NCBI RefSeq assembly: GCF_014836635.1
Contig: NZ_JACSQL010000004.1
Coordinates: 62,001-126,000, forward strand
Direction: 5' to 3'
Source: Paenibacillus gallinarum
Lineage (GTDB): Bacteria; Bacillota; Bacilli; Paenibacillales; Paenibacillaceae
Length of the DNA: 64,000 nt
This document shows positions 54,340-61,827 of this stretch, piece by piece. Made by a program: the position numbers and the translations under genes. How positions within the stretch are numbered: position 1 is the first letter of the stretch; each line of letters starts with the position of its first letter. Under the pieces are notes generated by a model. The model saw only the letters and a program-made list of their open reading frames with translations, was not told where the DNA came from and searched no databases.

Positions 54340-54497
54340 GTGAATGATGTTCTATTCGCGATTTGGCCTATTTTTGGACTATCATGATAATGGTCGGAGC
54401 AGTTTGTGGAGTATTTTTACTTGTTCTTATTATTAAAATATTGATAAAACTGAATTTATTGCTTGAACTAAAAATAAAAGCAAACAAATCCAATTAA
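54340..54497 (+). pseudogene. Frameshifted small membrane-protein gene
   Basis: A GTG 11 bases after TTAGGAG reads VNDVLFAIWPIFGLS and stops, while another frame continues YFWTIMIMVGAVCGV..., ending KANKSN at 54497. Together they make one membrane helix and a basic tail of a small protein. Alternatively an ATG at 54384 could express a 37-residue membrane peptide. Confidence 0.55.
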
Positions 54498-54570
54498 ATT
54501 CTTGACGCTACCATTTTTGTTCCTTGCATCTAAGAGGCAATTTATCACCTACATAACACTGTGAAGTAAC

Positions 54571-54657
54571 GTTCAACTAACTGTAAAAACGATAGTTGAA
54601 CACAGCAGGGAGCAACTTGCCAGTGGGTAGTTGCAAGCGGCAGGATAGTTTAGTTGG
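54571..54657 (+). repeat. Island repeat copy 4: L dyad, hairpin, R dyad
   Basis: L dyad GTTCAACTA...TAGTTGAAC (9 bp perfect, 54571-54601), a hairpin GCAACT...AGTTGC (54612-54634), then the shortened R motif AAGCGGCAGGATAGTTTAGT (54635 on). Confidence 0.75.
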
Positions 54658-54685
54658 ACAAAAGGTATACCTTATCATGGCGAAT

Positions 54686-54732
54686 AAAGACAATAAACCC
54701 CTCAGCATAATGCCAAGGGGTTTATTGTCTTT
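54686..54732. terminator. Strong bidirectional terminator
   Basis: AAAGACAATAAACCCCT pairs perfectly with AGGGGTTTATTGTCTTT around a 13-base loop. It separates the plus-strand small genes from the convergent secreted-protein pair. Confidence 0.92.
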
Positions 54733-54807
54733 ATTTTACTTTGATATTTGATCAAATAATCAAAGAGTTCAGAGGAATATAATACGGTTACATCACACAG
54801 AATGTTA

Positions 54808-55425
54808 CTACTCTATGATTTGCTTTGCTACCTCTTTTAGATAATCAGCACTCACATCAAGGTCTACTGAAAAAATAACATAGAGATGATCGTTAGATAC
54901 TAAATTTACGACTTTTCTTGGTTCGCCATCTACAATTACTGCTTTATGGCCGTTGATTTCCTCTACATAGATTTCTGAAGAAGCATAAAGGTCAGAGTTT
55001 TTGAACATTTCTACTGTAGATTCTGGAGTTCCCTGTATATCGTTTTGGAAAATTTGAATCTCAGAACCACTTTTCAATTTATAATCAACTCTTGTTTGGA
55101 CTTCATTACCATAATCAGTTGCCAGAGCGTTCAAATCAACAATTGGATTTTCACTAATTTCTGAAACTACCGCCTTAGAAATAGTATTACTAGAAAGAGG
55201 TTTATTCACCAAGTCCAAAGGTATATGATTTCCAGCATGATCCGCCTCTAGTAAAGGAGTAGTTGTGTAAGAGTAGTCAGCAGAAACATCAGAAGTTTGT
55301 TTAACTTCAGATGTAGTTGTTTTAGTTATTGTTTCATCACTGGCGTATGCATTAAAAGTGTAAACTCCTCCAAGAAGTAAGGCAGCAGCAAGACTAGTGG
55401 AAAGTATTTTTTTCTTCATTTTCAT
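54808..55425 (-). CDS. Secreted DUF4367-like protein
   Basis: The 205-residue protein has a Sec signal peptide (MKMKKKILSTSLAAALLLGG, cleavage after AYA). The C-terminal part (about 105-205) has the pattern YVEEINGHKAVIVDGEPRK, NDHLYVIFSVDLDVSADYLKEVA, resembling DUF4367 domains of sporulation and anti-sigma-like proteins. Exported; role unknown. AAAGGAG precedes two in-frame ATGs. Second gene of a two-gene minus-strand unit. Confidence 0.75.
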   Translation of the reverse strand: MKMKKKILSTSLAAALLLGGVYTFNAYASDETITKTTTSEVKQTSDVSADYSYTTTPLLEADHAGNHIPLDLVNKPLSSNTISKAVVSEISENPIVDLNALATDYGNEVQTRVDYKLKSGSEIQIFQNDIQGTPESTVEMFKNSDLYASSEIYVEEINGHKAVIVDGEPRKVVNLVSNDHLYVIFSVDLDVSADYLKEVAKQIIE

Positions 55426-55449
55426 TTTTCTCCTTTATACTTTGAATTT

Positions 55450-55932
55450 TTAATATGAGTATACAATGCCCGTTTTCACTACGTATTGGTTGCTCTTATA
55501 ACGCAAATCATATCTCCAATCATACCCGTCTCCGTTAGGTGTTGATCTGTAAAAAGTTTCAAAAGTAGTGCTACCAGAATGTCTATAATAAAATTGATCA
55601 TACCCAACATTAACAACATATTTGTTCATACTTTTCCAAGTAGCTGGACCAGCAATACCATCAGCAGTAAGTCCTGCATTTGATTGATAGGATTTCACAG
55701 CTGTACCAGTACCACTACCATATTTCCCGTCAATATCACCTACTGTTGACTTTAATCCTGAAGACCATAGATTTGCTTGTAAAGACTCTACATATCCACC
55801 AGAAGAACCTGAACTCAGCGTCGGATAGATAGTAAAGATTTCAGCGCTAGCATTTCCTGCAATCAACAAACTTCCGACCAACATTACTGAAGATAATAGT
55901 GCTGTGTACCTCGTTTTTTTTGCAATAACCAT
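55450..55932 (-). CDS. Secreted peptidoglycan-binding-domain protein
   Basis: ATG 55932 follows GGAGAG; the upstream ATG at 55962 has no site. The 160-residue protein has a signal peptide (cleavage after ASA) and a PG_binding_1 repeat (about 38-105: GGYVESLQANLWSSGLKS, IDGKYGSGTGTAVKSYQSNAGLTADGIAGPATW). The last 50 residues are Tyr-rich (YDQFYYRHSG, YDWRYDLRY) with no catalytic domain. It probably binds the cell wall. It lies 24 bases upstream of the DUF4367-like gene. Confidence 0.82.
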   Translation of the reverse strand: MVIAKKTRYTALLSSVMLVGSLLIAGNASAEIFTIYPTLSSGSSGGYVESLQANLWSSGLKSTVGDIDGKYGSGTGTAVKSYQSNAGLTADGIAGPATWKSMNKYVVNVGYDQFYYRHSGSTTFETFYRSTPNGDGYDWRYDLRYKSNQYVVKTGIVYSY

Positions 55933-56290
55933 TAAATAATTCTCTCCAATTCTTGATGTCATAACACTTATTTTGTTGTGATGGAATAGATATACACTTT
56001 ATTAAAATATTAATAATATGTCAAGAATATTTTGGAAAATAAAATTAATATTTATGGAAATAACGTAAGTGCTTGATCAAAGCCAATATGACAGCGCAAT
56101 ACTTTCATTTGCTACGATCTATTTCTATTGTTTCTTATTAGACAAATAGCTAATTATATTCTAACGTCTTTTCTTTAAGCTACTCGGCAGAATAGTGCAA
56201 TAAGTTATTGCGATAATCGCCATTGTATGATACCAAATGGTATTGTTAGTCAATTAGTTTTATAATTAATTTCAAGCGAGGTGACAACAA
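55933..56290. other. AT-rich intergenic region with an R motif
   Basis: The 358-base gap separates divergent genes and contains repeat copy 5 (56174-56204). No gene was found. Confidence 0.6.
56174..56204 (+). repeat. Island repeat copy 5 (R motif only)
   Basis: TTTAAGCTACTCGGCAGAAT followed by AGTGCAATAAG matches the R motif. No L dyad is clear before it. Confidence 0.65.
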
Positions 56291-56545
56291 ATGTGGAAGA
56301 GCAGTTTTATATCTGGTCTGGGACTGATTGCATTAAGTGGCATATTGTTCACATTAGAAAGATTTATTGCAGTTTTTAAATGGATTGGTGAATCGGCTCC
56401 AGTAAAAATAAACGGGTCTGGATCTTATACAACTGAACCAGCTATGCCTGGTGTGTTTGATAATCTATTTGTAGGGATTTTCTTGATACTTGGACTAGTT
56501 TTATTAATTATTGGGCTAAGTAAAGGAATAAAGAAGTCTGTTTGA
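56291..56545 (+). CDS. Small two-helix membrane protein
   Basis: The 84-residue protein has two membrane helices (about 6-26 and 58-77) and the GILFTLERFIAV motif shared with the 82-residue protein at 54065. GAGGTG lies before the ATG. It is followed closely by the best complete copy of the island repeat. Confidence 0.75.
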   Translation: MWKSSFISGLGLIALSGILFTLERFIAVFKWIGESAPVKINGSGSYTTEPAMPGVFDNLFVGIFLILGLVLLIIGLSKGIKKSV

Positions 56546-56604
56546 AGTTATCCCTTTAACAAAAGCTGTCGATATGTAATACTGTGTTTTTAGGGAAAAA
56601 TCCA

Positions 56605-56703
56605 TTCTTCTTGAACTAACGAGTAAACGATAGTTCAAGAAGAAAAAGCAACCGATCAATAGACCGGTTGCTTTTTCTTTAAGCTATTTGGGCATCGCCT
56701 CAG
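56605..56703 (+). repeat. Island repeat copy 6 (best complete copy)
   Basis: The L dyad is a perfect 14-bp stem (TTCTTCTTGAACTA, 56605-56618, with 56631-56644) around ACGAGTAAACGA. A 12-bp terminator-like hairpin AAAAAGCAACCG/CGGTTGCTTTTT (56643-56676) follows, then the R motif CTTTAAGCTATTTGGGCATC (56676 on). The minus-strand gene at 56705 ends directly after it. Confidence 0.85.
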
Positions 56704-56704
56704 A

Positions 56705-57280
56705 CTAATTAAGAGAAGGTTTGTTATTTATAAATAACTCAACCTTGCTATTCTCTCCTAATAATTCTAGCGAGCTTGTCTTTTTAAAATTTTTACTAGT
56801 TTTCTCAAGAATTTCAATGGCTTCAGAGTTATCCTTGTTAACCAAAATAACATTCTCTAGAACGACTGTCCATACTCCGTTTACTAATTTAACAGGTACA
56901 TTGTAAGTTGGAAGCTTTCCAGATTGTGAGAAAGTTTGAGTAAGTTCTACTGAATACTCTTCTTCATTTATTTTATTTGCATTTCCTACTTTAAAGGAAA
57001 GTAAAAGATCTGCATTTTCAGCTGTTTCATTTACTATACTATTCTTTAGAATCTCATAAGATGCGGATACGATATCTAATTGTTCCTCTTCAGAACCCCA
57101 CTTAATATCTGTAGTCAATTCTGCAAATGTTGTTGCATCTAGATTTTGAGCTGCACTATACGCCGTATTTATTGTTTCTAGAACTCTTTGTTCATCACTA
57201 GAAACACTTGCACTTGCTGTCCCACCAATAGCCCCCATTAATAAAGACATTGTTAGACCGATTTTCCAAAACTTTTTCAT
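56705..57280 (-). CDS. Secreted NTF2-like or unknown small protein
   Basis: ATG 57280 follows GGGGGAAAC; the frame extends further upstream but without a site. The 191-residue protein has a signal peptide (MKKFWKIGLTMSLLMGA..., cleavage after ASA) and a soluble domain starting EQRVLETINTAYSAAQNLDATTFAEL and ending with VPVKLVNGVWTVVLENVILV, a pattern seen in NTF2-like/DUF4878-type folds. Function unknown. Confidence 0.75.
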   Translation of the reverse strand: MKKFWKIGLTMSLLMGAIGGTASASVSSDEQRVLETINTAYSAAQNLDATTFAELTTDIKWGSEEEQLDIVSASYEILKNSIVNETAENADLLLSFKVGNANKINEEEYSVELTQTFSQSGKLPTYNVPVKLVNGVWTVVLENVILVNKDNSEAIEILEKTSKNFKKTSSLELLGENSKVELFINNKPSLN

Positions 57281-57617
57281 GATGTTTCCCCCTGATAAAT
57301 CTAGCTGTGTTTTAGATCTAGAGATGGTTTTATTCACCAATAACTCTAGCTTATTAGATAATAATGGATATTAATATTAATATCAACAAAATACTTTACT
57401 TTTGTCTCAACATGAATATTTAGATCTATTTTTTATTCCCTTAGTTCTAGTTTAACAATATGGTCGATAGCAATATTATGATTGCAAAAAATTAGAAGGT
57501 CTTACTACGAATCAAAATATTGGTTGAACTAACGAAAAAACGTTAGTTTAATCTAGTGTCTATAATCCTTCTATTAGTAGCAAACTAGAATTAATCGCTC
57601 TAGTAGGAGGTTATATT
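57281..57617. other. AT-rich intergenic region before the recombinase gene
   Basis: The 337-base gap is AT-rich and contains the L dyad at 57524-57551. AGTAGGAGG lies just before the recombinase start. No gene was found. Confidence 0.6.
57524..57551 (+). repeat. Island repeat copy 7 (L dyad upstream of recombinase)
   Basis: TTGAACTAACG pairs with CGTTAGTTTAA (11 bp, one G-T) around six A residues. It lies 67 bases before the recombinase start. Confidence 0.8.
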
Positions 57618-58460
57618 ATGATTTTAAGTGAACTTTGGCATCATTACGAAGCAGACAAGCGAATTCAGGGGTTTAGCCCAAATACATTGAAAGCATATGC
57701 TTTACAGCTCAGGATGTTGGTTACAGATCTTGGGGATATAGATATTTCCGAGGTAACTCTGAACCTGTTGAAGGAATACCTAGCAAAGCAATCCAATCGA
57801 TTAAAGCCCAGTAGTTTAGGGCACCGCATCCGTTTTGTGCGATCCTTATTCCGTTATGCATATGAAGAAACCTATTTACAGACTAACCCTTCGCTCAAAT
57901 TACGTGAGCCAAAAATGGATAAGCGAATTCCTAAGTTTTTGATGGAGGAAGATGTAATTCATCTGAAGATTTCTTGCCAGACACAAAGAGAAAGAGCTCT
58001 ACTAGAGTTTCTCTACAGCACTGGTTGCCGGATTGGAGAGGTCGAGAAATTAAATATGGAGGATTTAAACTGGGAGAATTGCTCTGCCATTGTAAACGGG
58101 AAGGGTTCAAAGCAAAGAGAAGTCTACTTCACCACGGAGTGTAAAGTATGGTTGAAGAAATATTTAGCAAGTCGAGAAGACTCCTGTAAAGCCTTGTTTG
58201 TAACTGATACCAATCCTGTTAAGCGAATGGCCATTCCAACGCTAAGGTGGGTATTAAAGCGATTAGCAGATCGCGGAGCCGTGGAGGCTAATGTGTATCC
58301 CCATCGATTCCGTCATACTTATGCATGCCAGCTGCTTGATAACGGGGCACCATTAGAGTTTATCCAAGGTATGCTGGGTCATGAAAAAGCCTCAACCACG
58401 CAAATCTATGCTCAGCTTCGTGGAGAGCGTCGGAGAGAACTGTATCGTCGATTTTTTTAG
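57618..58460 (+). CDS. XerC/D-like tyrosine recombinase
   Basis: The 280-residue protein has an N-terminal core-binding domain (about 1-95: SPNTLKAYALQLRMLV) and a catalytic domain (about 105-280) with a full active site: R138 (GCRIGEV), Lys in GKGSK (162/165), H229 and R232 (PHRFRHTYA), H255 (LGHEKASTTQIY) and nucleophile Y264. There is no arm-binding domain, so it should act on simple dyads. It differs from host XerC/XerD by context: it ends an island of repeat-flanked small genes and has an L-type dyad on each side. TAGGAGG lies before the ATG. Confidence 0.92.
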   Translation: MILSELWHHYEADKRIQGFSPNTLKAYALQLRMLVTDLGDIDISEVTLNLLKEYLAKQSNRLKPSSLGHRIRFVRSLFRYAYEETYLQTNPSLKLREPKMDKRIPKFLMEEDVIHLKISCQTQRERALLEFLYSTGCRIGEVEKLNMEDLNWENCSAIVNGKGSKQREVYFTTECKVWLKKYLASREDSCKALFVTDTNPVKRMAIPTLRWVLKRLADRGAVEANVYPHRFRHTYACQLLDNGAPLEFIQGMLGHEKASTTQIYAQLRGERRRELYRRFF

Positions 58461-58499
58461 TAACAGAGGCGGATTATATTTAAGAGGTCCAACGACTTA

Positions 58500-58526
58500 T
58501 TCAACTAAAGGACGAACGGTTGTGAA
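58500..58526 (+). repeat. Island repeat copy 8 (degenerate L dyad after recombinase)
   Basis: TTCAACTAAAGGACGAACGG followed by TTGTGAA keeps the left arm TTCAACTAA and an imperfect right arm. It lies 40 bases after the recombinase stop. Confidence 0.5.
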
Positions 58527-58560
58527 ATACTATCCATTGCAATGCGTCATAAAAATAAAC

Positions 58561-58590
58561 AAAAAAAGACTGCTGTAAAGACAGCAGCCC
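58561..58590 (-). terminator. Terminator of bdhA
   Basis: GACTGCTGT pairs with ACAGCAGCC around four bases and runs into seven T residues on the minus strand. Confidence 0.9.
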
Positions 58591-58605
58591 GTAATAAAAC
58601 TTATA

Positions 58606-59658
58606 TTATTCCGCTTTAACGAGGATTTTGACTTGGCTCTTTTCTTTTAGCAAACCTTCAAAACCTTGCTCAATCACATCATCAAGTTTAATGCGCTTTG
58701 TTACCAATTTGTCAGCAGGGAAGTAGCCTTTCTCCATAAGGTTGATTACCGCTGGGAATACATCACGGTATCCGATGATACCGGAGATACTGCGTTCTTG
58801 CATGACAATTTTATTAGGCTGAATCGGTGCTTCTTTTTCAAAAATGCTGACAATCATGAGTTCTCCGCCAATTCGGACAGCTTCGAGTGCTTGTTCGAGT
58901 ACAGGCGGCACGCCTGTTACTTCGAATACTACATCAGCACCGCCATCTGTTAAGCGGTGGATTTCTTCCACTACATCATGGGTTTCTTTCGGATTAATGA
59001 CTTGTGCTCCAAGTTCTATAGCTTTTGCGCTACGCTCAGCAGAGAGTTCCACTGCATATATTTCGGACGCACCAGATGCTTTTAGCGCTTCGATTACGAG
59101 TAGTCCGATAGGACCGGCACCGAAGACAACGGCTTTGTCGCCAACTTTCAGTTTACTTTGACGAACTGCATAAAGGGCAACGGCAGAAGGTTCAACCAAA
59201 GCGCCTTGTTCATAGGAAACCGTATCTGGAATTTTATGTACGATATGCTCGTCACAAGCAACATACTCAGAGAAACCGCCCCCGCCGCCGGCAAGACCGA
59301 GGAATCCCATTTTGTCGCAAAGATTATATTTACCTTGGCGACATGCTTTACATTTACCACAGTTGAAGATGGGTTCAACAACCACGCGATCTCCCTTTTG
59401 AAGACGAGTTACACCTTCTCCAACTTCAACGATTTGTCCAGAAAATTCATGTCCCATGACAACAGGCGCTTGCTCTCCCGTAATCGGATGAGGTTCGTCT
59501 GCTGGAATAAAGATCGGACCCGCTGTATATTCATGTAAGTCGCTGCCGCAAATGCCGCACCACTCGACTTTGATTTTCACTTTCCCAGGTAGAGCTTTTG
59601 GTTCGTCGATTTGTTCAATACGCAGATCTTTCACACCATGCCATCTAAGCGCTTTCAT
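58606..59658 (-). CDS. bdhA: Zinc-dependent (R,R)-butanediol dehydrogenase-type alcohol dehydrogenase
   Basis: The 350-residue protein is a medium-chain zinc dehydrogenase: catalytic zinc ligands C37 and H70 with E71, structural zinc ligands C100, C103, C106 and C114, and the NAD-binding FGAGPIGLL. Long stretches (CGICGSDLHEY, GPIFIPAD, GFLGLAGGGGGFSEYV, GALVEPSAVALYAVRQSKL) match what I know of Bacillus BdhA, which interconverts acetoin and 2,3-butanediol. It is divergent from a LacI-type gene with operators in the gap, so it may respond to a sugar signal. Confidence 0.9.
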   Translation of the reverse strand: MKALRWHGVKDLRIEQIDEPKALPGKVKIKVEWCGICGSDLHEYTAGPIFIPADEPHPITGEQAPVVMGHEFSGQIVEVGEGVTRLQKGDRVVVEPIFNCGKCKACRQGKYNLCDKMGFLGLAGGGGGFSEYVACDEHIVHKIPDTVSYEQGALVEPSAVALYAVRQSKLKVGDKAVVFGAGPIGLLVIEALKASGASEIYAVELSAERSAKAIELGAQVINPKETHDVVEEIHRLTDGGADVVFEVTGVPPVLEQALEAVRIGGELMIVSIFEKEAPIQPNKIVMQERSISGIIGYRDVFPAVINLMEKGYFPADKLVTKRIKLDDVIEQGFEGLLKEKSQVKILVKAE

Positions 59659-59796
59659 ATCAAATCATCTCCTAAATAGAAAAGTTAGCTCGCAAGTAAA
59701 TCAATAAAGCGGCCTGTTTCTTTCACTTTAGTTCTCATTTACTGCTCTACTTCACAGGAATATCATGTTCTTATTACAAAAAAACAATATTTTTTA

Positions 59797-59808
59797 GGAA
59801 ACGTTTCC
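59797..59808. promoter_or_regulatory. LacI-type operator (perfect palindrome)
   Basis: GGAAACGTTTCC is a perfect 12-base palindrome with the CG centre of LacI-family sites, upstream of bdhA. Confidence 0.75.
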
Positions 59809-59975
59809 GATTCAAATATGTCACACTTTTTATATACTGTCAATTCTAAAATACCTTCTTACTGTGTATATAAGTTAATTTAAATGCTAGTTTAATACGT
59901 TTGTTCAGGAGGATATCTTGATATGATGGCAGCTGTGATATAATAAAAATAGAATCCTACTTCATCTAGGAAACA

Positions 59976-59987
59976 GGAAACGATTCC
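59976..59987. promoter_or_regulatory. LacI-type operator before the regulator gene
   Basis: GGAAACGATTCC differs from the perfect palindrome at one position and lies 26 bases before the regulator start, fitting autoregulation. Confidence 0.65.
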
Positions 59988-60012
59988 AGTTCAAAGAGAG
60001 GTTGCCGAGTGC

Positions 60013-61044
60013 GTGAATAATAATAAAGATCAGAAAGTTACAATAGAAGATGTAGCTAAAAAAGCGGGGGTTGGAATAGCGACCGTCTCGCGAGCTATTA
60101 ATAATACAAGCGGCATCAGTGCCAAGACAAAGGCGAAAGTACTGGAAGCCATTGAAGAGCTAGGGTTCACCCCGAACACTTCGGCACAAAGTTTAAAAGT
60201 ACGCCACACCCATCAGATTGCACTTGTGGTATCCGATATTCGCAATGCGATTATGCCTGAGATTGCTTGGTCTGTAGAGCAGACCGCCAAACATTATGGA
60301 TATCGTGTAGTCCAAATCAATACTTCAGGAAATGCGAGAGCGGAGCTTGAAGCAATTCGAGAGGTGAAAAAACTCCATGTAGACGGAATGATCATTCTTC
60401 CGCTTGCTTACCCCAAAACGCTTGGAGATCTGATTAGTAAGTCTCCTGTACCGATATCCATTATTAATTATGGGAAAAAGCTAGGCCCTGAATATAAGGC
60501 AGATATTGTGTGTATGTCCAAGCAAGAAGGAAACCTGGTCATGGAGCATCTGCTGAAAATGGGACGGACGAGGATTGCTTATGCCGGAGCGGCCAAAGAT
60601 ATGATCGAAGAACGGTATTTTGCCTATGAGCGTGCGTTGCCGCAGGTTGATATTTCATTAACTTATTTCGGGGATGACTTTTCACTTCAGACGGGGATGG
60701 AGGCAGCGAGTTATTTTTATAGTCTTAAGGAAATGCCGGATGCGGTCTATGCTTGTAACGATATGATTGCGATTGGTATGGTGAATCGTTTCAAGGAATT
60801 GGGCGTTCGTGTTCCCGAGGATGTAGCTATTGTGGGTATTGATAATAATCTGTGGACGACGCTTACATCCCCTCAGATTAGTTCCGTTACGATATTAGGC
60901 GATGAGTGCGCTCGTCTAGCTACCGAACTGCTCATTAAGCGAATTAAGGAGAATAATCAGGCTCCCTATGAGAAAGTAGAGTTTGAACCAAGACTGATCG
61001 TGAGAGAATCCAGTGTATCGATGAAAAGATCTCCTTTATTATAA
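60013..61044 (+). CDS. LacI-family transcriptional regulator
   Basis: The 343-residue protein has a LacI helix-turn-helix (TIEDVAKKAGVGIATVSRAINNTSGIS) and a ligand-binding core. It starts with GTG 60013 about 11 bases after GAGAGG. The two palindromes in the divergent gap are its likely sites, controlling itself and bdhA. The ligand is unknown. Confidence 0.9.
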   Translation: MNNNKDQKVTIEDVAKKAGVGIATVSRAINNTSGISAKTKAKVLEAIEELGFTPNTSAQSLKVRHTHQIALVVSDIRNAIMPEIAWSVEQTAKHYGYRVVQINTSGNARAELEAIREVKKLHVDGMIILPLAYPKTLGDLISKSPVPISIINYGKKLGPEYKADIVCMSKQEGNLVMEHLLKMGRTRIAYAGAAKDMIEERYFAYERALPQVDISLTYFGDDFSLQTGMEAASYFYSLKEMPDAVYACNDMIAIGMVNRFKELGVRVPEDVAIVGIDNNLWTTLTSPQISSVTILGDECARLATELLIKRIKENNQAPYEKVEFEPRLIVRESSVSMKRSPLL

Positions 61045-61093
61045 GAAGGCGAAGAGAATTCTTTTCAAAAGTGGGAAAAATAAAATTTTAACA

Positions 61094-61125
61094 GGGAATC
61101 ACGCAAATTGCGGGGTTCTTTTCTG
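61094..61125 (+). terminator. Probable terminator of the LacI gene
   Basis: GAATCACGCAA pairs imperfectly with TTGCGGGGTTC and is followed by a T-rich run. Moderate support. Confidence 0.5.
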
Positions 61126-61144
61126 TTTTTTCTGGGATTTCTAA

Positions 61145-61176
61145 TTCATATTCAGTTCATTATTTTTCGGTATATT
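61145..61176 (+). promoter_or_regulatory. Triple-repeat promoter of the GtrA gene
   Basis: TTCAT (61145), TTCAT (61156) and TTCGG (61166) are followed at once by TATATT (61171-61176). The same spacing of 11, 10 and 5 bases recurs at 63906-63937. This is the layout of an OmpR-type regulator site in place of a -35 box. Confidence 0.7.
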
Positions 61177-61260
61177 TGGGTTACTCACAGTTAGAAACTT
61201 CTATTGAGATACATAAGTTTAGATCACAAAGTAAACTTTAGGTTTACACGGGGGATGCAG

Positions 61261-61692
61261 ATGAGACAGGCTTTACATAAAAATTCATATTATCGATTAT
61301 TTTTGGTCGGTATACTGAATCTGGCGGTTGATCTGGGTATCTTCTTTTTGCTTCATCTCTGCTTGGTACCTGTTGCCTCTGCTCAGATAATCGGCTATGT
61401 AGCTGGTATGCTTAACAGCTATGTTTGGAATCGAAACTTAACGTTTGTATCTATGAAAAAACGGAGTTTTGGTAAGCTGGTTCGTTTCATTTCTATACAT
61501 ATGATTACGCTGATGATATCCATAGGTTTACTACATGTAGTTTATTATTATTTCGGTATATCACTCTTTTACAGCAAGCTGCTGGCGACGGTCTGCAGTG
61601 TGATGGTGAGTTATTTGGGAAGTTCACTTTGGGTGTTTGAAGATAATGAAGAGCCGTCATCACAAGAGGATCATCATTTCGGGAGCCCTTGA
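61261..61692 (+). CDS. GtrA-family membrane protein
   Basis: ATG 61261 follows GGGGG by 6 bases. The 143-residue protein has four membrane helices and the GtrA signature YVAGMLNSYVWNRNLTF. GtrA proteins move lipid-linked sugars across the membrane for cell-surface glycosylation. Its promoter carries a motif shared with the gene after the kinase, so it probably works with that gene. Confidence 0.88.
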   Translation: MRQALHKNSYYRLFLVGILNLAVDLGIFFLLHLCLVPVASAQIIGYVAGMLNSYVWNRNLTFVSMKKRSFGKLVRFISIHMITLMISIGLLHVVYYYFGISLFYSKLLATVCSVMVSYLGSSLWVFEDNEEPSSQEDHHFGSP

Positions 61693-61698
61693 CTTACG

Positions 61699-61731
61699 TA
61701 GCCCTTAACTTACGTAGGGGCTTCTTTTTTT
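61699..61731 (+). terminator. Terminator of the GtrA gene
   Basis: AGCCC pairs with GGGGCT around a CTTACGTA-containing loop and is followed by eight T residues. Confidence 0.75.
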
Positions 61732-61827
61732 TATTTTTGTGAGAAAAAGTATAATGATAAGTGGATTGATTTTAAAATGACTTTAGATGTTTCAAACTAT
61801 ATGGATCATAGGGAGGACCTTAAGATA

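Larger units (their letters stand above)
59659..60012. other. Regulatory gap between bdhA and lacI-type gene
   Basis: The 354-base gap has two GGAAACG-type operators (listed separately) and a TATAAT at 59938-59943 with a TTGATA 15 bases upstream, a sub-optimal spacing, for the regulator gene. Confidence 0.55.

Noticed and set aside
57618..58460. Recombinase as host XerC or XerD
   Set aside because: Possible by fold, but the position in an accessory island with dyads on both sides is unlike the usual housekeeping xer loci; chromosomal dif was not seen here.
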